From positions 117,061,947 through 117,125,946 of the forward strand of contig NC_080678.1 of assembly GCF_030445035.2 (NCBI RefSeq): DNA of 64,000 nucleotides. The letters run 5' to 3'. The translations under genes were made by a program, and so were the position numbers. Source of the stretch: Dasypus novemcinctus (lineage: Eukaryota > Chordata > Mammalia > Cingulata > Dasypodidae). Shown in pieces: positions 24,171 to 35,383 of this stretch. The notes beneath the pieces were generated by a model. That model was not told where the DNA came from, searched no databases, and saw only the letters and a program-made list of their open reading frames with translations. Each line of letters begins with the position of its first letter. Positions within the stretch are counted from its first letter, which is position 1.

Positions 24171-27100
24171 TCATATCATTGAGGTCATATAGTATTTGTC
24201 CTTCAATGCCTGGGTTGCTTCACTTAACATAAGATTCTCAAGGTTCATCCATGTTATCACGTGCGATTGTAGTGTATTGGTTCTTACAGCTGAGTAGTAT
24301 TCCATTGTGTGTATATACCACATTTTATTGATCCACTCATCTGTTGATGGACTTTTGGATTGATTCCAACTTTTGGCGATGGTGAACAATGCTGCTATGA
24401 ACATTGGTGTACATATATCGGTTTGTGTCCTTGTTTTCAGATCTGATGGGTATATACCCAGCAGTGGTATTGCTGGGTCATATGGCAAATCTATGGATAA
24501 TTTTTTGAGAAACTGCCAAACTGTCCTCCAGAATGGTTGGATCCTTCTGCATTCCCACCAGCAATGGATGAGTGTTCCCCTTTCTTCACATCCTCTCCAG
24601 CATTTGTATTCTACTGTTTTTTTCATGGCTGCCAATCTTATGGGAGTAAGATGGTATCTCATTGTAGTTTTGATTTGCATTTCCCTGATAGCTAGGGATT
24701 TGGAGCATTTTTTCATGTGCTTTTTAGCCATTTGTATTTCTTCTTTGGAGAAGTGTCTGTTTAAATCTTTTTCCCATTTTTTAAATGGGTTGTTTATCTT
24801 TTTGTTTTCGAGATATATGAGTTCTTTATATATGCAAGTTATAAGTCTCTTATCAGATATATGGTTGCCAAATATTTTCTCCCATTGTGTGGGTTCCCTT
24901 TTTACTTTCTTGACAAACTCCTTTGAGGTGCAGAAGGCTTTAATTTTGAGGTAGTCCCATTTATCTATTTGTTCTTTTGCTGCTCGTGCTTTTGGTGTGA
25001 TATTCATGAAGCCATTTCCTATTACAAGGTCCTGTAGATGTTTCCCTACACTGCTTTCTAAGGTCTTTATGATCTTGGCTCTTATATTTAGGTCTTTGAT
25101 CTATCTTGAGTTGATCTTTGTATAAGGAGTGAGATGGTAATCCACTTTCATTCTTCTACATATGGCTATCCAGTTCTCCAGGCACCATTTGTTGAATAGG
25201 CCATTCTCTCCCAGTTGAGAGGGTTTGGTGGCTTTATCGAATATTATATGGCTATATACATGAGGTTCTATATCTGAACTTTCAATTTGATTCCATTGGT
25301 CTGTGTGTCTCTCCTTATGCCAGTACCATGCTGTTTTCACTACTGTAGCTTTGTAGTATGTTTTGAAGTCAGGAAGTGTGATTCCTCCTATTTCGTTTTT
25401 CTTTTTCAATATGTCTTTGGCTATTCGGGGCCTCTTTTTATTCCAAATAAATTTCATAGTTAGTTTTTCTAGTTCCTTAAAGAAGGCTGTGTTGATTTTT
25501 ATTGGGATTGCATTGAATGTGTAGATCAGTTTTGGTAGGATAGACATCTTAATAATATTCAGTCTTCCTATCCATGAACAGGGAATATTCTTCCATTTAT
25601 TTAGGTCTTCTTTGATTTCCTTGAACAATCTTGTATAGTTCTCGATGTATAAGTTTTTTACCTCTTTAGTTAAATTTATTCCTAAGTATTTGATTTTTTT
25701 ATTTACTATTGTGAATGGTATTTGTTTCTTGATTTCCTCCTGATCTTGCTCATTATTGGTGTATAGAAATGCTACTGATTTTTGCGCATTGATCTTATAA
25801 CCTGCGACTTTGCTAAACTCATTTATGAGTTCTAGGAGCTTTGTTGAAGATCTCTCAGGGTTTTCTATATATAGGATCATGTCATCTGCAAATAATGAAA
25901 TTTTGACTTCTTCCTTTCCAATTTGAATGCCTTTTATATCTGGTTCTTGTCTCAGTGCTCGAGCCAGTACTTCCAAGACAATGTTAAATAGGAGCGGAGA
26001 CAATGGGCATCCTTGTCTTGTTCCTGATTTTAGAGGGAAGGATTTCAGGATTTCGCCATTGTAAACAATGTTGGCTTTAGGTTTTTCATATATACTCTTT
26101 ATCATGTTCAAAAAGTTTCCTTGTATTCCGATCTTTTGGAGTGTTTTTATCAGGAAGGGGTGCTGTATTTTGTCAAATGCCTTTTCTGCATCTATAGATA
26201 TAATCATGTGGTTTTTTTCTCTCAATCTGTTTATATGGTGTATTACATTGATTGATTTTCTTATGTTGAACCATCCTTGCATACCTGGGATAAATCCCAC
26301 TTGGTCATGGTGTATAATTCGTTTAATGTGTTGTTGAATACGATTAGCAAGTATTTTGTTAAGAATTTTTGCGTCTAGGTTCATTAGAGAAATTGGTCTG
26401 TAATTTTCCTTTCTTGTGGTGTCTTTGTTTGGCTTTGGTACTAGGGTAATGTTGGCATCATAGAAGGAATTAGGCAGTGTTCCTTCTGTTTCGATTTTTT
26501 GGAATAGTTTCAACAGGATTGGTGTTAGTTCTTTCCGGAATGTTTTGTAGAATTCACCTGTGAAGCCGTCTGGCCCTGGGCTCTTCTTAGTTGGGAGATT
26601 TTTAATGACTGATTCTATCTCTTTGCTTGTGATTGGTTTGTTAAGATCATCAATTTCTTCTTTCGTCAGTATGGGCTGCTTATGTATTTCTAGGAATTTG
26701 TCCATTTCCTCTAAATTGTCATTTTTGTTGGAATATAGTTTTTCAAAGTATCCTCTTATGATAGTCTTTATTTCTGTGGGGTCAGTGGTGATATCACCTT
26801 TCTCATTTCTTATTTTGTGTATTTGCATCTTTTCTCTTTTTTTCTTTGTTAGTCTCGCTAAAGGTTTGTCAATTTTGGTGATCTTCTCAAAAAACCAGCT
26901 CTTGGTCTTGTTTATTTTTTCAAGTACTTTCTTATTTTCTATTTCATTTAGTTCTGCTCTTATCTTTGTTATTTCCTTCCTTCTTCTTCCTGTTGGGTTA
27001 CTTTGTTGTTGTTTTTCTAATTCCTTCAAATGTGCAGTTAATTCTTCAATTTCTGCTCTTTCTTCTTTTTTGATATATGAATTTATGGCTATAAATTTCC

Positions 27101-27989
27101 CTCTCAGTACTGCTTTTGCTGCATCCCATAAATTTTGGTATGTTGTGTTATCATTTTCATTTGTTTCAAGGTAGTCATTGATTTCTTTTGAGATTTCCTC
27201 TTTGACCCACTGTTTTTCTAAGAGTGTGCTGTTTAATTTCCAAATTGTCGTGTGAAGTCTGGGTCTCTGTCCCTTGCAAATTTCCAGCTTGACTCCACTG
27301 TGGTCAGAGATATTGTTTTGTATGATTTTGATCTTTCTGAATTCATTAAGCCTTTCTTTGTGGCCTAGCATATGGTCAATCTTGGAGAATGTTCCATGTG
27401 CGCTTGAGAAAAATGTATATCCTGCTGTGTTTGGGTGTAATGATCTATATATGTCTATTAGATCCAGCTCTTCTAATATACTGTTCAAATGTTTTGTTTC
27501 TTTAGTGATTCTCTTTTGAGATGTTCTGTCCAGAGTTGATAGTGGTGTATTAAAATCCCCCACTATAATTGTAGATGCATCTATTCTTTCACTTAGTTTT
27601 TCCAGCGTTTGCCTCACATATTTAGAGGCGCCCTTGTTAGGAGCATAAATATTTATGATTGTTCGATCTTCTTGACAGATTGTCCCTTTCACTAAAATAT
27701 GGTATCCTTCTTTGTCTCTCACAATTGTTTCGCATTTAAAGTCTATTTTGTCTGATATTAATATAGCTACTCCTGCCTTTTTTTGGTTGTTGTTTGCTTG
27801 TATGATTGTTTTCCAGCCATTCACTTTCAACCTCCATGAGTCTCTGGGTCTAAGATGTGTCTCTTGTAGGCAGCATATAGATGGGTCGTATTTCCTTATC
27901 CAGTGTTCCAGTCTGAATCTTTTGATAGGTGAGTTTAATCCGTTGACATTCAGTGTTATTACGTTTAGAGAGTTATTTATGGTAGCCAT
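24171..27989 (-). pseudogene. L1 ORF2 (endonuclease/reverse transcriptase) with one premature stop
   Basis: A frame of 1273 codons with a single in-frame TAG at 25101-25103 and no indel. I chose the start at 27989 ([17 protein letters not shown]), 80 bases after the ORF1 stop; an upstream in-frame ATG at 28085 overlaps ORF1. The N-terminal AP-type endonuclease shows [32 protein letters not shown] and SDHSG. The reverse transcriptase follows with [50 protein letters not shown] and the catalytic FADD (25881-25892). After the TAG come the C-terminal domain and the cysteine motif CWRGCEERGTLIHCWWEC. The residue expected at the stop is Trp, so one G-to-A change explains it. The shortened product keeps endonuclease and RT but loses the C-terminal Cys segment needed for efficient retrotransposition. 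Confidence 0.95.
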
Positions 27990-28069
27990 ATTTTGGTTGG
28001 ATTTGTGTTTGTTATATTTTGTTTGTATTATTTTATTTTCCCCTTCTATTTTTGTCTTTCTTGTTGCTT

Positions 28070-29041
28070 TTACACTCTCCTCCATCTCTGACTGTCCTGT
28101 TTTTTCCTTTCTTCCTGCAGAATTCCCTTAAGAATTTCTTGAAGGGGAGGTTTCTTGTTGATATACTCTTTCCGTTTCTGTTTATCTGTGAATATTTTGA
28201 ACTCTCCATCATTTTTGAATGCTAGTTTAGCTGGATAGAGTATTCTTGGTTGGAGATTTTTTTCCTTTAGTACCTTGACTATGTCATACCACTGCCTTCT
28301 TGCCTCCATCGTTTCAGATGAGAAATCAGCACTTAATCTTATGGAGTTTCCCTTGTATGTGATGGTTTTCTTTTCTCTTGCTGCTTTTAGAATTTTTTCT
28401 TTGTCTTGAGCATTGGATAATTTGACAAGTATATGTCTTGGGGTGGGCCTGTTGGGGTTTATGACCAGTGGAGTGCGCTGTGCTTCTTGGATATGTACAT
28501 CTGTCTCTTTCAGTAGATTTGGGAAGTTTTCATTCATTATTTCCTGCAACACTCCTTCTGACCCCTTTCCCTTCTCTTCTCCTTCTGGAATGCCTATAAT
28601 ACGTATGTTTGAGCGTTTTGCGTTATCATTCAGGTCCCTAAGTCCTATCTGGATTTTTTCTACCTTTTTATTGACCACTTCTACTATCTGTTTGATTTCC
28701 AATGCACTGTCTTCCACATCACTAATTCTCTGCTCTGCCTCTTCTAGTCTGCTGATATTTGCTGCAAGTGTATTTTTGATTTCTTGAATTGTGGTGTTCA
28801 TTTCCATCATATGTGTTATTTTTTTGCGCATGTCTGCAATTTCCCCTCCAAGTGTTGTCTTCACGCTGTTAACCTCTTTCATTACTTCATCAAATTTGTC
28901 GGTGATAAATGTTCTGAGATCTTTCATTGCTTGTACGAAGTCCTGCCCCCCTTCCTGATTTTCAGTTTGTTGATTGTATTCAGCCATGTTTTCCTGATTA
29001 CTGGTTTGGTTTGTAGATTTTTGTTGCTGTCTTGTCAACAT
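28070..29041 (-). CDS. L1 ORF1 (RNA-binding chaperone protein)
   Basis: An intact 323-residue frame, close to the mammalian ORF1p length (about 340). Order: polar N-terminus; heptad-rich coiled coil at about 35-125 ([19 protein letters not shown] at its end); RRM at about 140-235 ([14 protein letters not shown] and [11 protein letters not shown]); and C-terminal domain at about 240-315 ([17 protein letters not shown]). In other L1s the protein trimerises, coats L1 RNA and works as a nucleic-acid chaperone with ORF2p in the cytoplasmic particle. No stop or frameshift is seen. Translation is expected from the L1 bicistronic RNA driven by the 5'UTR promoter. Confidence 0.96.
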   Translation of the reverse strand: MLTRQQQKSTNQTSNQENMAEYNQQTENQEGGQDFVQAMKDLRTFITDKFDEVMKEVNSVKTTLGGEIADMRKKITHMMEMNTTIQEIKNTLAANISRLEEAEQRISDVEDSALEIKQIVEVVNKKVEKIQIGLRDLNDNAKRSNIRIIGIPEGEEKGKGSEGVLQEIMNENFPNLLKETDVHIQEAQRTPLVINPNRPTPRHILVKLSNAQDKEKILKAAREKKTITYKGNSIRLSADFSSETMEARRQWYDIVKVLKEKNLQPRILYPAKLAFKNDGEFKIFTDKQKRKEYINKKPPLQEILKGILQEERKKQDSQRWRRV

Positions 29042-30700
29042 TTTTTCTTGACGGGTTTAATCAGTTCCTTAGCTTCTTTGTCTAGTCTTGGAGATTAATT
29101 AGCTGTTGTTTTTGCGTAAGTGTTATATCTTCTCTTTGTCACTTTGTTCTTCTTATTCCAATTTCTTATTGCTAGTTAAGCTCACTTTAAAGGAAAGTAT
29201 TAGTGCTGGGGAAAGTCAATTGTGTAAGGAAGGAAAAAGTGTGAAGTAGTATTGGTGATATATGTTTACAAAGCAACAATATGAGTTCTGGGAGGATGGA
29301 GGTTAGATCATGTAAATTGTGTAGAGTTATAGTAGTAGGAAAGTACCTATAATGAGGTAGACGACTGAATATGGGAGGAATGTGGTACGTACTAAGAGGC
29401 TATTGTTTTCGTGAGAGAGGGAAAGAGAAAAGAAAGGTAATAGTTTCAGGGACGAATACCAGATGGAAAACTAAGCAAAGGTATTAGAAATTAAGAGTTA
29501 TACACTTTGTGGATCAAAGAAAGGGAGATGAAATATAGGAGAGATAGCAGATGGTGGAGGATATCAAGTTGTAGGGGAAAGGGGATAGTGTAGATAGGCT
29601 AAATCTATTCACAGAGAAATGAGGCAGTGGAGGGTGAGGAAACCCAGCAAATGTGAGGTATTTCCTGTAGGACCTATTGTATTGTTAAGGTAAAATAGTA
29701 TAAGAAGAATATTGGGGACAAGAAAGAGAGGATTGAAAAAAAAAAAAAACAACAAGAACAACAACAATAACAAAAAATAAAAAAATAAAGTAAACAAAAC
29801 AAACAAACAAAAAAAAAACCCAAAGAACAGAAACCCTGCCGCCAGGCTCGGCTGGGCTCGGCTGGGCTCGGTTGGGCTCGGGTCCCCCGCCTGCCGCCCG
29901 CCACGGCTCGGCTGGGCTCGGCTTCCCCTCCCGCCGCGGCTCGGCTGGGCTCAGCTGGGCTCGGCTTTCCCGCCCGCCGCCCGGCGCGGCGCAGCGTGGC
30001 TCGGCTCTCCCGCTCGCCGCCCGGCGCGGCGCCTGGGCTCGGCCGAGCTCAGCTGGGCCCGGCCCCCCCGCCCGCCGCGGCTCAGCTGGGCTCGGCCGGA
30101 GTCGGCTTCCCCGCCCACCGCCCGCCGCCGCGGCGCAGCGCGGCTCGGCTCTCCCGCCCGCCGCCCGCCGCAGCGCGGCTAGGCTCGGCTGGGCTCGGCT
30201 CCTTCGCCCGCCGCCCGCCGTGGCACAGCGCGGCTCGGCTCTCCCGCCCGCCACCCACCGCAGTGCTAGCTGCCTCGGCTTCGCCTACCCAAGGAGGGAG
30301 TCCTCCACTCGTAGCTGGGATCTCCGTGTATATTTCACAGATGGATCCTCTCTGTTACCTTCCCTCCAAATCGATGTCCAGATACCTCCGGACCAGGAAA
30401 AATCCTGAAACAGCCGGTCCCAAAGAGTCTCCGACGCCTCCCAGCCAATTCCCCCCAGGAGCTAGTAACCGGGAAGTTCACTCAGCTGCCATCTTGCCTC
30501 CCCCTCCTGAAAAGTCCCAAATTATATCTTATAGACCAATCCTTTCCATTACCTTCCCACCAAATCGATGTCCAGACACTTCCTGCCCTGAAAAAATCCT
30601 GAAAAAGCCTGGTCCCGGAGAACCTCCAGCGGTGCCCAGCTGCCTCTTCCCAGGAGAGACGGCAAGGCAAGCTCACTCAGCCACCATCTTGCTGGAAGTC
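29042..30700 (-). promoter_or_regulatory. L1 5'UTR / internal promoter, CpG-rich with duplicated unit
   Basis: In L1 direction there are two related units of about 194 bases (roughly 30506-30700 and 30312-30505), each beginning just before a CAAGATGG motif that resembles the YY1 site at the start of human L1. They are followed by about 450 bases of CpG-dense sequence (29832-30280, repeats of ggctcggctgggctcgg), a T-rich stretch and an AT-rich leader to ORF1. The doubled unit recalls the monomer promoters of mouse L1. Confidence 0.8.
29832..30280. promoter_or_regulatory. CpG island-like tandem GC block inside the L1 5'UTR
   Basis: About 450 bases of gctcggctgggctcgg and cccgcccgccgcc units with very frequent CpG. 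Such density survives only if the insertion is recent or the island is unmethylated in the germ line. Long frames on both strands here result from the lack of AT-rich stop codons. Confidence 0.8.
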
Positions 30701-30714
30701 TGTATTTAACTTTT
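30701..30714. repeat. Right target-site duplication of the full-length L1
   Basis: Exact copy of 21594-21607 (TGTATTTAACTTTT), followed by AAAAGG, which represents the uncut target. Confidence 0.93.
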
Positions 30715-31631
30715 AAAAGGCTGAGTCTGAGCCCCTAAACTGATGTTATCACTTACTAATGGGTTATGGACTGCAATTTTATAAACACCTTTTAGACTTT
30801 TCCAGTAGAGTCTTGCTCTGCTCCTAGGACATCTTCCAAAGTTGCCGTGTTCTGGAGCCTTCCAGGCTCCTCCTCATCCTTTTACGCTGCTGCATTTTTC
30901 TTTGTAGCACTGATCACCACCTGGTGTTATACTTCCCTTACTGTCTTGTGATTGTCCTTCTCTCCCATCAGCATGGACCCTCAGGGAGGGTCCTGTAAGG
31001 GTGCTGTCTGTCTTGTTCTGCCGTTTGCCTGGCACCAACTGTGCCCGAAGCTTGGCCAGTTTGCTCAGGAGCTGTTGTTCTAGGGAGTGGATGAAGTACT
31101 GGGCTCCTGGAGGGGATGACACGGTGGGTGAAAGTCACCCATCAGGAACATCACGGCCGTGCTTGTGGGAACCGGAGCTGGAGTCCCAGGTCCCTCCCAC
31201 CCAGGCTGACGCCCTGGTGCCCCTGTCACCCCAGCCCGCAGGGACAGTGACTTGGCTTGCCCTTGTGCTGCAACATTCAGGGCCTTGGGAGGACAAGGGC
31301 ATGCACATTTTGAGGGTGCTCTAAGTCAGGGGCCCGCAGCTCCTCAGCTCACATCCCAGCTGCAGCCTCCCGCCCTGTCCTTGTGTGTGGCTGAGGTGGA
31401 CAGGGCAGGGTGTGTCCCAGGGCAGTGCTAGCAAAGCCTTAGCAGGCTGCCTGGGGCAGAGCAGAGTGCCTCGGTTTCCGGGGCAGAGGGGAGTGGGTTA
31501 AATCCTGCTCTTATGGTTAGAAGCTGTGTGACCATGGGCGCCGCCTTTCTCTGGGTCTCAGCCTTTTCATCTGTAAAATGGAAATAAAGGGTGAAGGGTG
31601 GTGATACAAGTACAGTTACCAGCACCTGGAA

Positions 31632-31790
31632 TGGCTCAGGGTATAAGCCCCCCCCCCACACCCCAAAGCACTGGCTCAGGGTGTAAGCCCCCCTAACATA
31701 CCCCAAAGCACTGGCTCAGGGTATAAGCCCCCCCCACACACCCCAAAGCACTGGCTCAGGGTGTGAGCCCCCACACACACTCCAAAGCGT
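31632..31790. repeat. 40-bp minisatellite, four units
   Basis: Units of ggctcagggtataagccccc type followed by accccaaagcact repeat four times at about 40-base spacing, with C-run length variation. Confidence 0.9.
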
Positions 31791-32523
31791 GGCTTGGGCT
31801 GCTGGCTGCCCACACCCCGGCGCCTGCACCCAGCAGCAGTGCTGGGGAACAGGGCTGCTCTATTAGAAAATGGCCCAGCAGCTAAGCCCCTGCCTGTGGA
31901 TTCCCACACGTGGTGACAGACCCGGGGCCCTGGCTCCAGTGCTGAGTCTGGGGACACCGCGGGCCGAGGCTGTGGAGACGGCTGGGGAGGCAGAGCTGGC
32001 CCTGGACACAGGCCGTGTTCCTTCCCGAGGGCCGATGCCCCCAGGGCCGCCGGTTCCCTGCTGACCACCCCCTGCCTCTGTGCTCAGCCCCGTCCGTCCT
32101 CGCTTCCACCTCCTGCGCCGCGCCCAGATCCTGCCAGGCCTCTACCTCTCCCCTGCCTGGAAGCCAGGGCCTCCCCGAGACACGCCCTGCTGGCCCCGTG
32201 GTCTCGCTGCAGACCCCCTCGTGGGGTCGTCATCCTCGCAGTCCTGACTGGTAGACGCCTGCTGCGCACTTGGCCTCTTCTCATCTCTACACCAGCCCCG
32301 CGCAGTTGCTGCTATTTCCACGGCAGCCGAGAAATTTGACGTTCTGTGAGGTCAAGGGAGCTGGGAAGTCTGGGGTCACGTCCCGGTCTCCTGACCAGCT
32401 CCAGGCCTGGCCAGGGGTGGCAGCTCTGCTGGGTGCTACAGAGGGCCTCCAGGGTGCTCCCGAGGCGGCCCCTCCCCTGAGCTGCTCAGGGCACAGGAGG
32501 CTGGTGGCTGGCAGCTCAGGAGC

Positions 32524-33160
32524 AGCAGGGGCCGCAGAGGCCAGGGCTAAGGTGGCCGCAGGGGCCGTGGGGGCCAGGGCTGAGGGGGCCGTGGGGGCCA
32601 GGTCTGAGGGGGCCACGGGGGCCAGGGCTGAGGGGGCCATGGGGGCCAGGGATGAGGGGGCAACGGGGGCCATGGGGGCCAGGGCTAAGGGGGCCGCGGG
32701 AGCCAGGGCTGAGGGGGCTGCAGGGGCCAGGGCTGAGGGGGCTGCAGGGGCCAGGGCTGAGGGGGCCATGGGGGCCATGGGGGCCAGGGAGGAGGGGGCC
32801 GTGGGGGCCAGGGCTGAGGGAGACATGGGGGCCGTGGGGGCCAGGGCTGAGGGGGCCACGGGGGCTGTGGGGGCCAGGGCTGAGGGGGCCATGGGGGCCG
32901 TGGGGGCCAGGGCTGAGGGGGCTGCAGGGGCCAGGGCTGAGGGGGCCGTGGGAGCCAGGGCTGAGGGGCTGCAGGGGCCAGGGCTGAGGGGGCCGTGGGG
33001 GCCAGGGCTGAGGGGGCCATGGGGGCCAGGGCTGAGGGGGCCACGGGGGCCACGGGGGCCAGGGATGAGGGGGCCGTGGGGGCCAGGGGTGAGGGGACAG
33101 TGGGGGCCACAGGGGCCAGGGCTGAGGGGGCCGCGGGGACCAGGGCTGAGGGGACTTCTG
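32524..33160. repeat. GC-rich minisatellite, about 24-bp unit
   Basis: Roughly 25 copies of ggggccagggctgaggg-type units with variable gccgtg, gccatg or gctgca spacers. Unit lengths are mostly multiples of three, so long Gly/Ala/Arg and Pro-rich frames are open on both strands. No start context, splice support or family resemblance marks these as genes. Confidence 0.93.
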
Positions 33161-34792
33161 AGGCTGGGCGCGCCTCCCCTCAGTTCCGGGTCTAGTACAC
33201 CCTCCCGGGGGGCTTCCAGCTGGTTTCATAAGCGGTTCTGATGCCTGGAAAGGAAAGCAATTTGAAAGCTAATGTAGTGAGAGATGGGGAGCCTCCAAAG
33301 AATTCTAAGCAGTGAGTGTCATGATTACATTTGCATTTTAAAGAGGGAAACAGAGACAATTTAGTATAAAAATAAATCTCTTTAATCACATCCTCCCGGC
33401 AGAGCAACTTGGCTCTCTCTGCATACTCACCCGGCCGCCGGCCACGTGTGGGCACGTGTGGCCAGTAGTCAGCACCGCCACCTTCGCTTTGCATCCTGCT
33501 TTCTCACGCAGCGTGCTCTGTGTCCCCGAGGCCTTCCTAGTGACTGCCGGGAGAGGCTGTGCGACATCCTACGCGGGTGGGTGGGCTTTGCCCGCTCTCC
33601 GTTCCCTTACTGTTGGGTGTTGGCCCCGCTAAGCACCCTGGAAGTGACACTGGTTGTTATGCCATTGGAGTTGCCCGACATCTCTCTTGGGTATGTGACA
33701 TAGAAATAAATATTCTATGCCCGGAGCTTTTCCAGTTCCACGTGGAATTCTTCTCAAGGACATATGGCTGGCAGTGAGATGCCAGGTCAAGGGGCCTGAA
33801 GGCAGGGCAATTTCTTTCCCTCTGAGCTGAGCTCAGACCCCACAAGGCCGTCCAGCTGGGGATTCTCAGGCCGCAGGCGCCGGGGGCCACGCCAGGAGCC
33901 TGCGGATGTAGGGTACACGGGCTGTGTCCCCGATCTCCTCTCCTGGCTCACCCCTTCCTGAGAAGGCTCACAGCAGCCTCTCCTGTGGGAGGTCGCCCTC
34001 AGCCCCTGGGAACTGTCCTGGCAAGGCCAGGCTGGGAGGTGGCCTGAGGCCACGGTTGGCTGATTTAGGACACAAGGGCAGGTGAACTCCGGAGCGGCCA
34101 GCTCAGAGCTCCCCTCAGCTGCAGGTGCCTTGGGGGGCGGCTTTTCCCTCAGCGCCTTGATCCTCGGAGCGTGGGCAGGAAAGTTGGGGATCCCCGGGAA
34201 GCTGCCCCTCCGGCCACTGCTAGGGCGCTCCAGCCTCGGGTTCCCTAGAGGGCAGGCTTGGGGGTGAAGGCCGTGGGGGCAGGGGCCCAGCACTCTGTCT
34301 TCCAGGGGCAGCTGTGGGACACCTTCCCGTGGACAGATGGGACTGTGGCGAAGGCCCCAAAGAGGAGCCAAGGACAGGGGTGTGTGTGCAAAGAGAAAAG
34401 AAAGCTTCGGGCCTGGGTTACTCCTGTGCCACTTGGGAGGCAGTGTGGCCGGCAGCAGGGAACGTGGGAGGGCTCGGGTGGGCAGGCTTCGTTTCCGTCA
34501 CTTGCCGCAGTCACCTCCATCAGCTTGTGGAGCGACTTCCCATATCTGCACTTGTCCATCCCGGCATTGGCCGTAAAGCAGTGCCTTTCTCATGGGTAGG
34601 TGAGGATCCCGGAGGCTCACATGTTCTGAGGACCCCCCATAGACCCGAGGGCTGGAGGGGGTCTCCTTCCTGTCGTGTGCTAGAAGAGGCCCCCCGGGTG
34701 GGTCTCCCCCACAAGGGACCTCCCTCCTGTGGCCCTGGTGGGGCCCCCACCTTCTGCTCTGGTCCTGCCCTCTCTCTGCATCTCATGTGCAG

Positions 34793-35383
34793 CAGGCAGA
34801 GAGGAAGGCGTCCTTCCGAGTGGAAGGTTACCTCCCGCCAGCCTGATCCGGGGGACGATGGCGCTCCAGGGGTGAGTGGATGTCTCAGAAATGCGCCGTT
34901 GGCGGCGGACTTGACCCAGTGGTTAGGTCATCCACCTACCACATGGGAGGTCCGCGGTTCAAACCCCAGGCCTCCTTGACCCGTGTGGAGCTGGCCCACG
35001 CGCAGTGCTGATGTGCGCAAGGAGTGCCTGCCATGAAGGGGTGTCCGCCGCATAAGGAAGCCCCACGCACAAGGAGTGCACCCCGTAAGGAGAGCCGCCC
35101 AGTGCGAAAGAAAGTACAGCCTGCCCAGGAATGGCACCACACACACAGAGAGCTGACACAGCAAGATGACGCAACAAAAGAAACACAGATTCTTGTGCCA
35201 CTGACAACAACAGAAGCGGACAAAGAAGACACAGCAAATAGACACAGAGAACAGATAACCAGGGTGGGGAGGGGGAAGGGGAGAGAAATAAATAATAATA
35301 AATAAATCTTAAAAAAAAAAAAAGAAATGCGCCGTGTCACCGCAGCACTCGGCAGGGCAGAGGCTGAGCTGGAGTTCCTGCGG
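34793..35383 (+). pseudogene. FRMPD2: FRMPD2 FERM exon split by a SINE insertion
   Basis: The exon starts after catctcatgtgcag with QAERKASFRVEGYLP, matching the FERM F2-F3 junction. A base is missing at about 34835-34840, so the entry frame stops at TGA 34844-34846. The family frame resumes (SLI, then MAL, VDVSEMRR) but itself has TGA at 34873-34875. A DAS SINE (34900-35322) follows directly after ATGCGCCGT. The exon resumes at 35336 with VTAALGRAEAELEFLR and the donor CGG|GTAAGG. Without the SINE and one duplication copy the exon would be 155 bases. Three independent lesions make a functional FERM domain impossible here. Confidence 0.9.
34900..35322 (+). mobile_element. DAS SINE inserted inside an FRMPD2 coding exon
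   Basis: tRNA-derived head with an A-box-like region and B box GGTTCAAACCC (34956-34966), family body, and (AAT)n/poly-A tail (35286-35322). The 13-bp duplication AGAAATGCGCCGT lies at 34887-34899 and 35323-35335 and is perfect, so the insertion is comparatively young. The duplicated bases are FRMPD2 codons. Confidence 0.96.

Larger units (their letters stand above)
21608..30700 (-). mobile_element. Full-length LINE-1 (L1), about 9.1 kb, probably young
   Basis: The element runs on the - strand from a 5' end at 30700, through a 5'UTR, ORF1 and ORF2, to an A-rich 3' end at 21608. Perfect 14-bp target-site duplications border it. ORF1 is open, and ORF2 is open except for one TAG. There is no 5' truncation, inversion or nested insertion. 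The 5'UTR (about 1.66 kb) keeps many CpG sites and the 3'UTR is about 2.56 kb, so the element is longer than the usual 6-7 kb. All this suggests recent insertion by target-primed reverse transcription. It lies antisense in the FRMPD2 intron between the exons at 18.4 and 34.8 kb. Confidence 0.95.
30715..34792. other. FRMPD2: 3' part of the 16.2-kb intron with two minisatellites
   Basis: Contains MIR-like text near 31505-31600, a 40-bp minisatellite at 31632-31790 and a GC minisatellite at 32524-33160. The remainder is unclassified, GC-rich, and has no exon. Confidence 0.5.

Noticed and set aside
24373-24954. 193-codon + strand ORF
   Set aside because: Antisense shadow of the ORF2 C-terminal part.
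26560-27174. 204-codon + strand ORF, hydrophobic, membrane-like
   Set aside because: Antisense shadow of L1 ORF2; the hydrophobicity arises from reading A-rich coding DNA backwards.
29685-30408. ORFs of about 180-190 codons in the GC block
   Set aside because: They belong to the L1 5'UTR. GC-rich repeats lack stop codons.
32516-33241. Long Gly/Ala/Arg and Pro-rich ORFs near 33 kb, collagen-like
   Set aside because: They coincide exactly with the minisatellite and are open on both strands. No splice sites or family features.
34900-34980. Possible tRNA gene
   Set aside because: It has a B box and A-like box, but the cloverleaf is incomplete and it is the SINE head with a long body and tail.
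34928-35245. Cysteine-rich ORFs similar at several places (5.8, 35.1, 37.3, 53.1 and 62.6 kb)
   Set aside because: Recurring frames inside DAS SINE copies, not a gene family.
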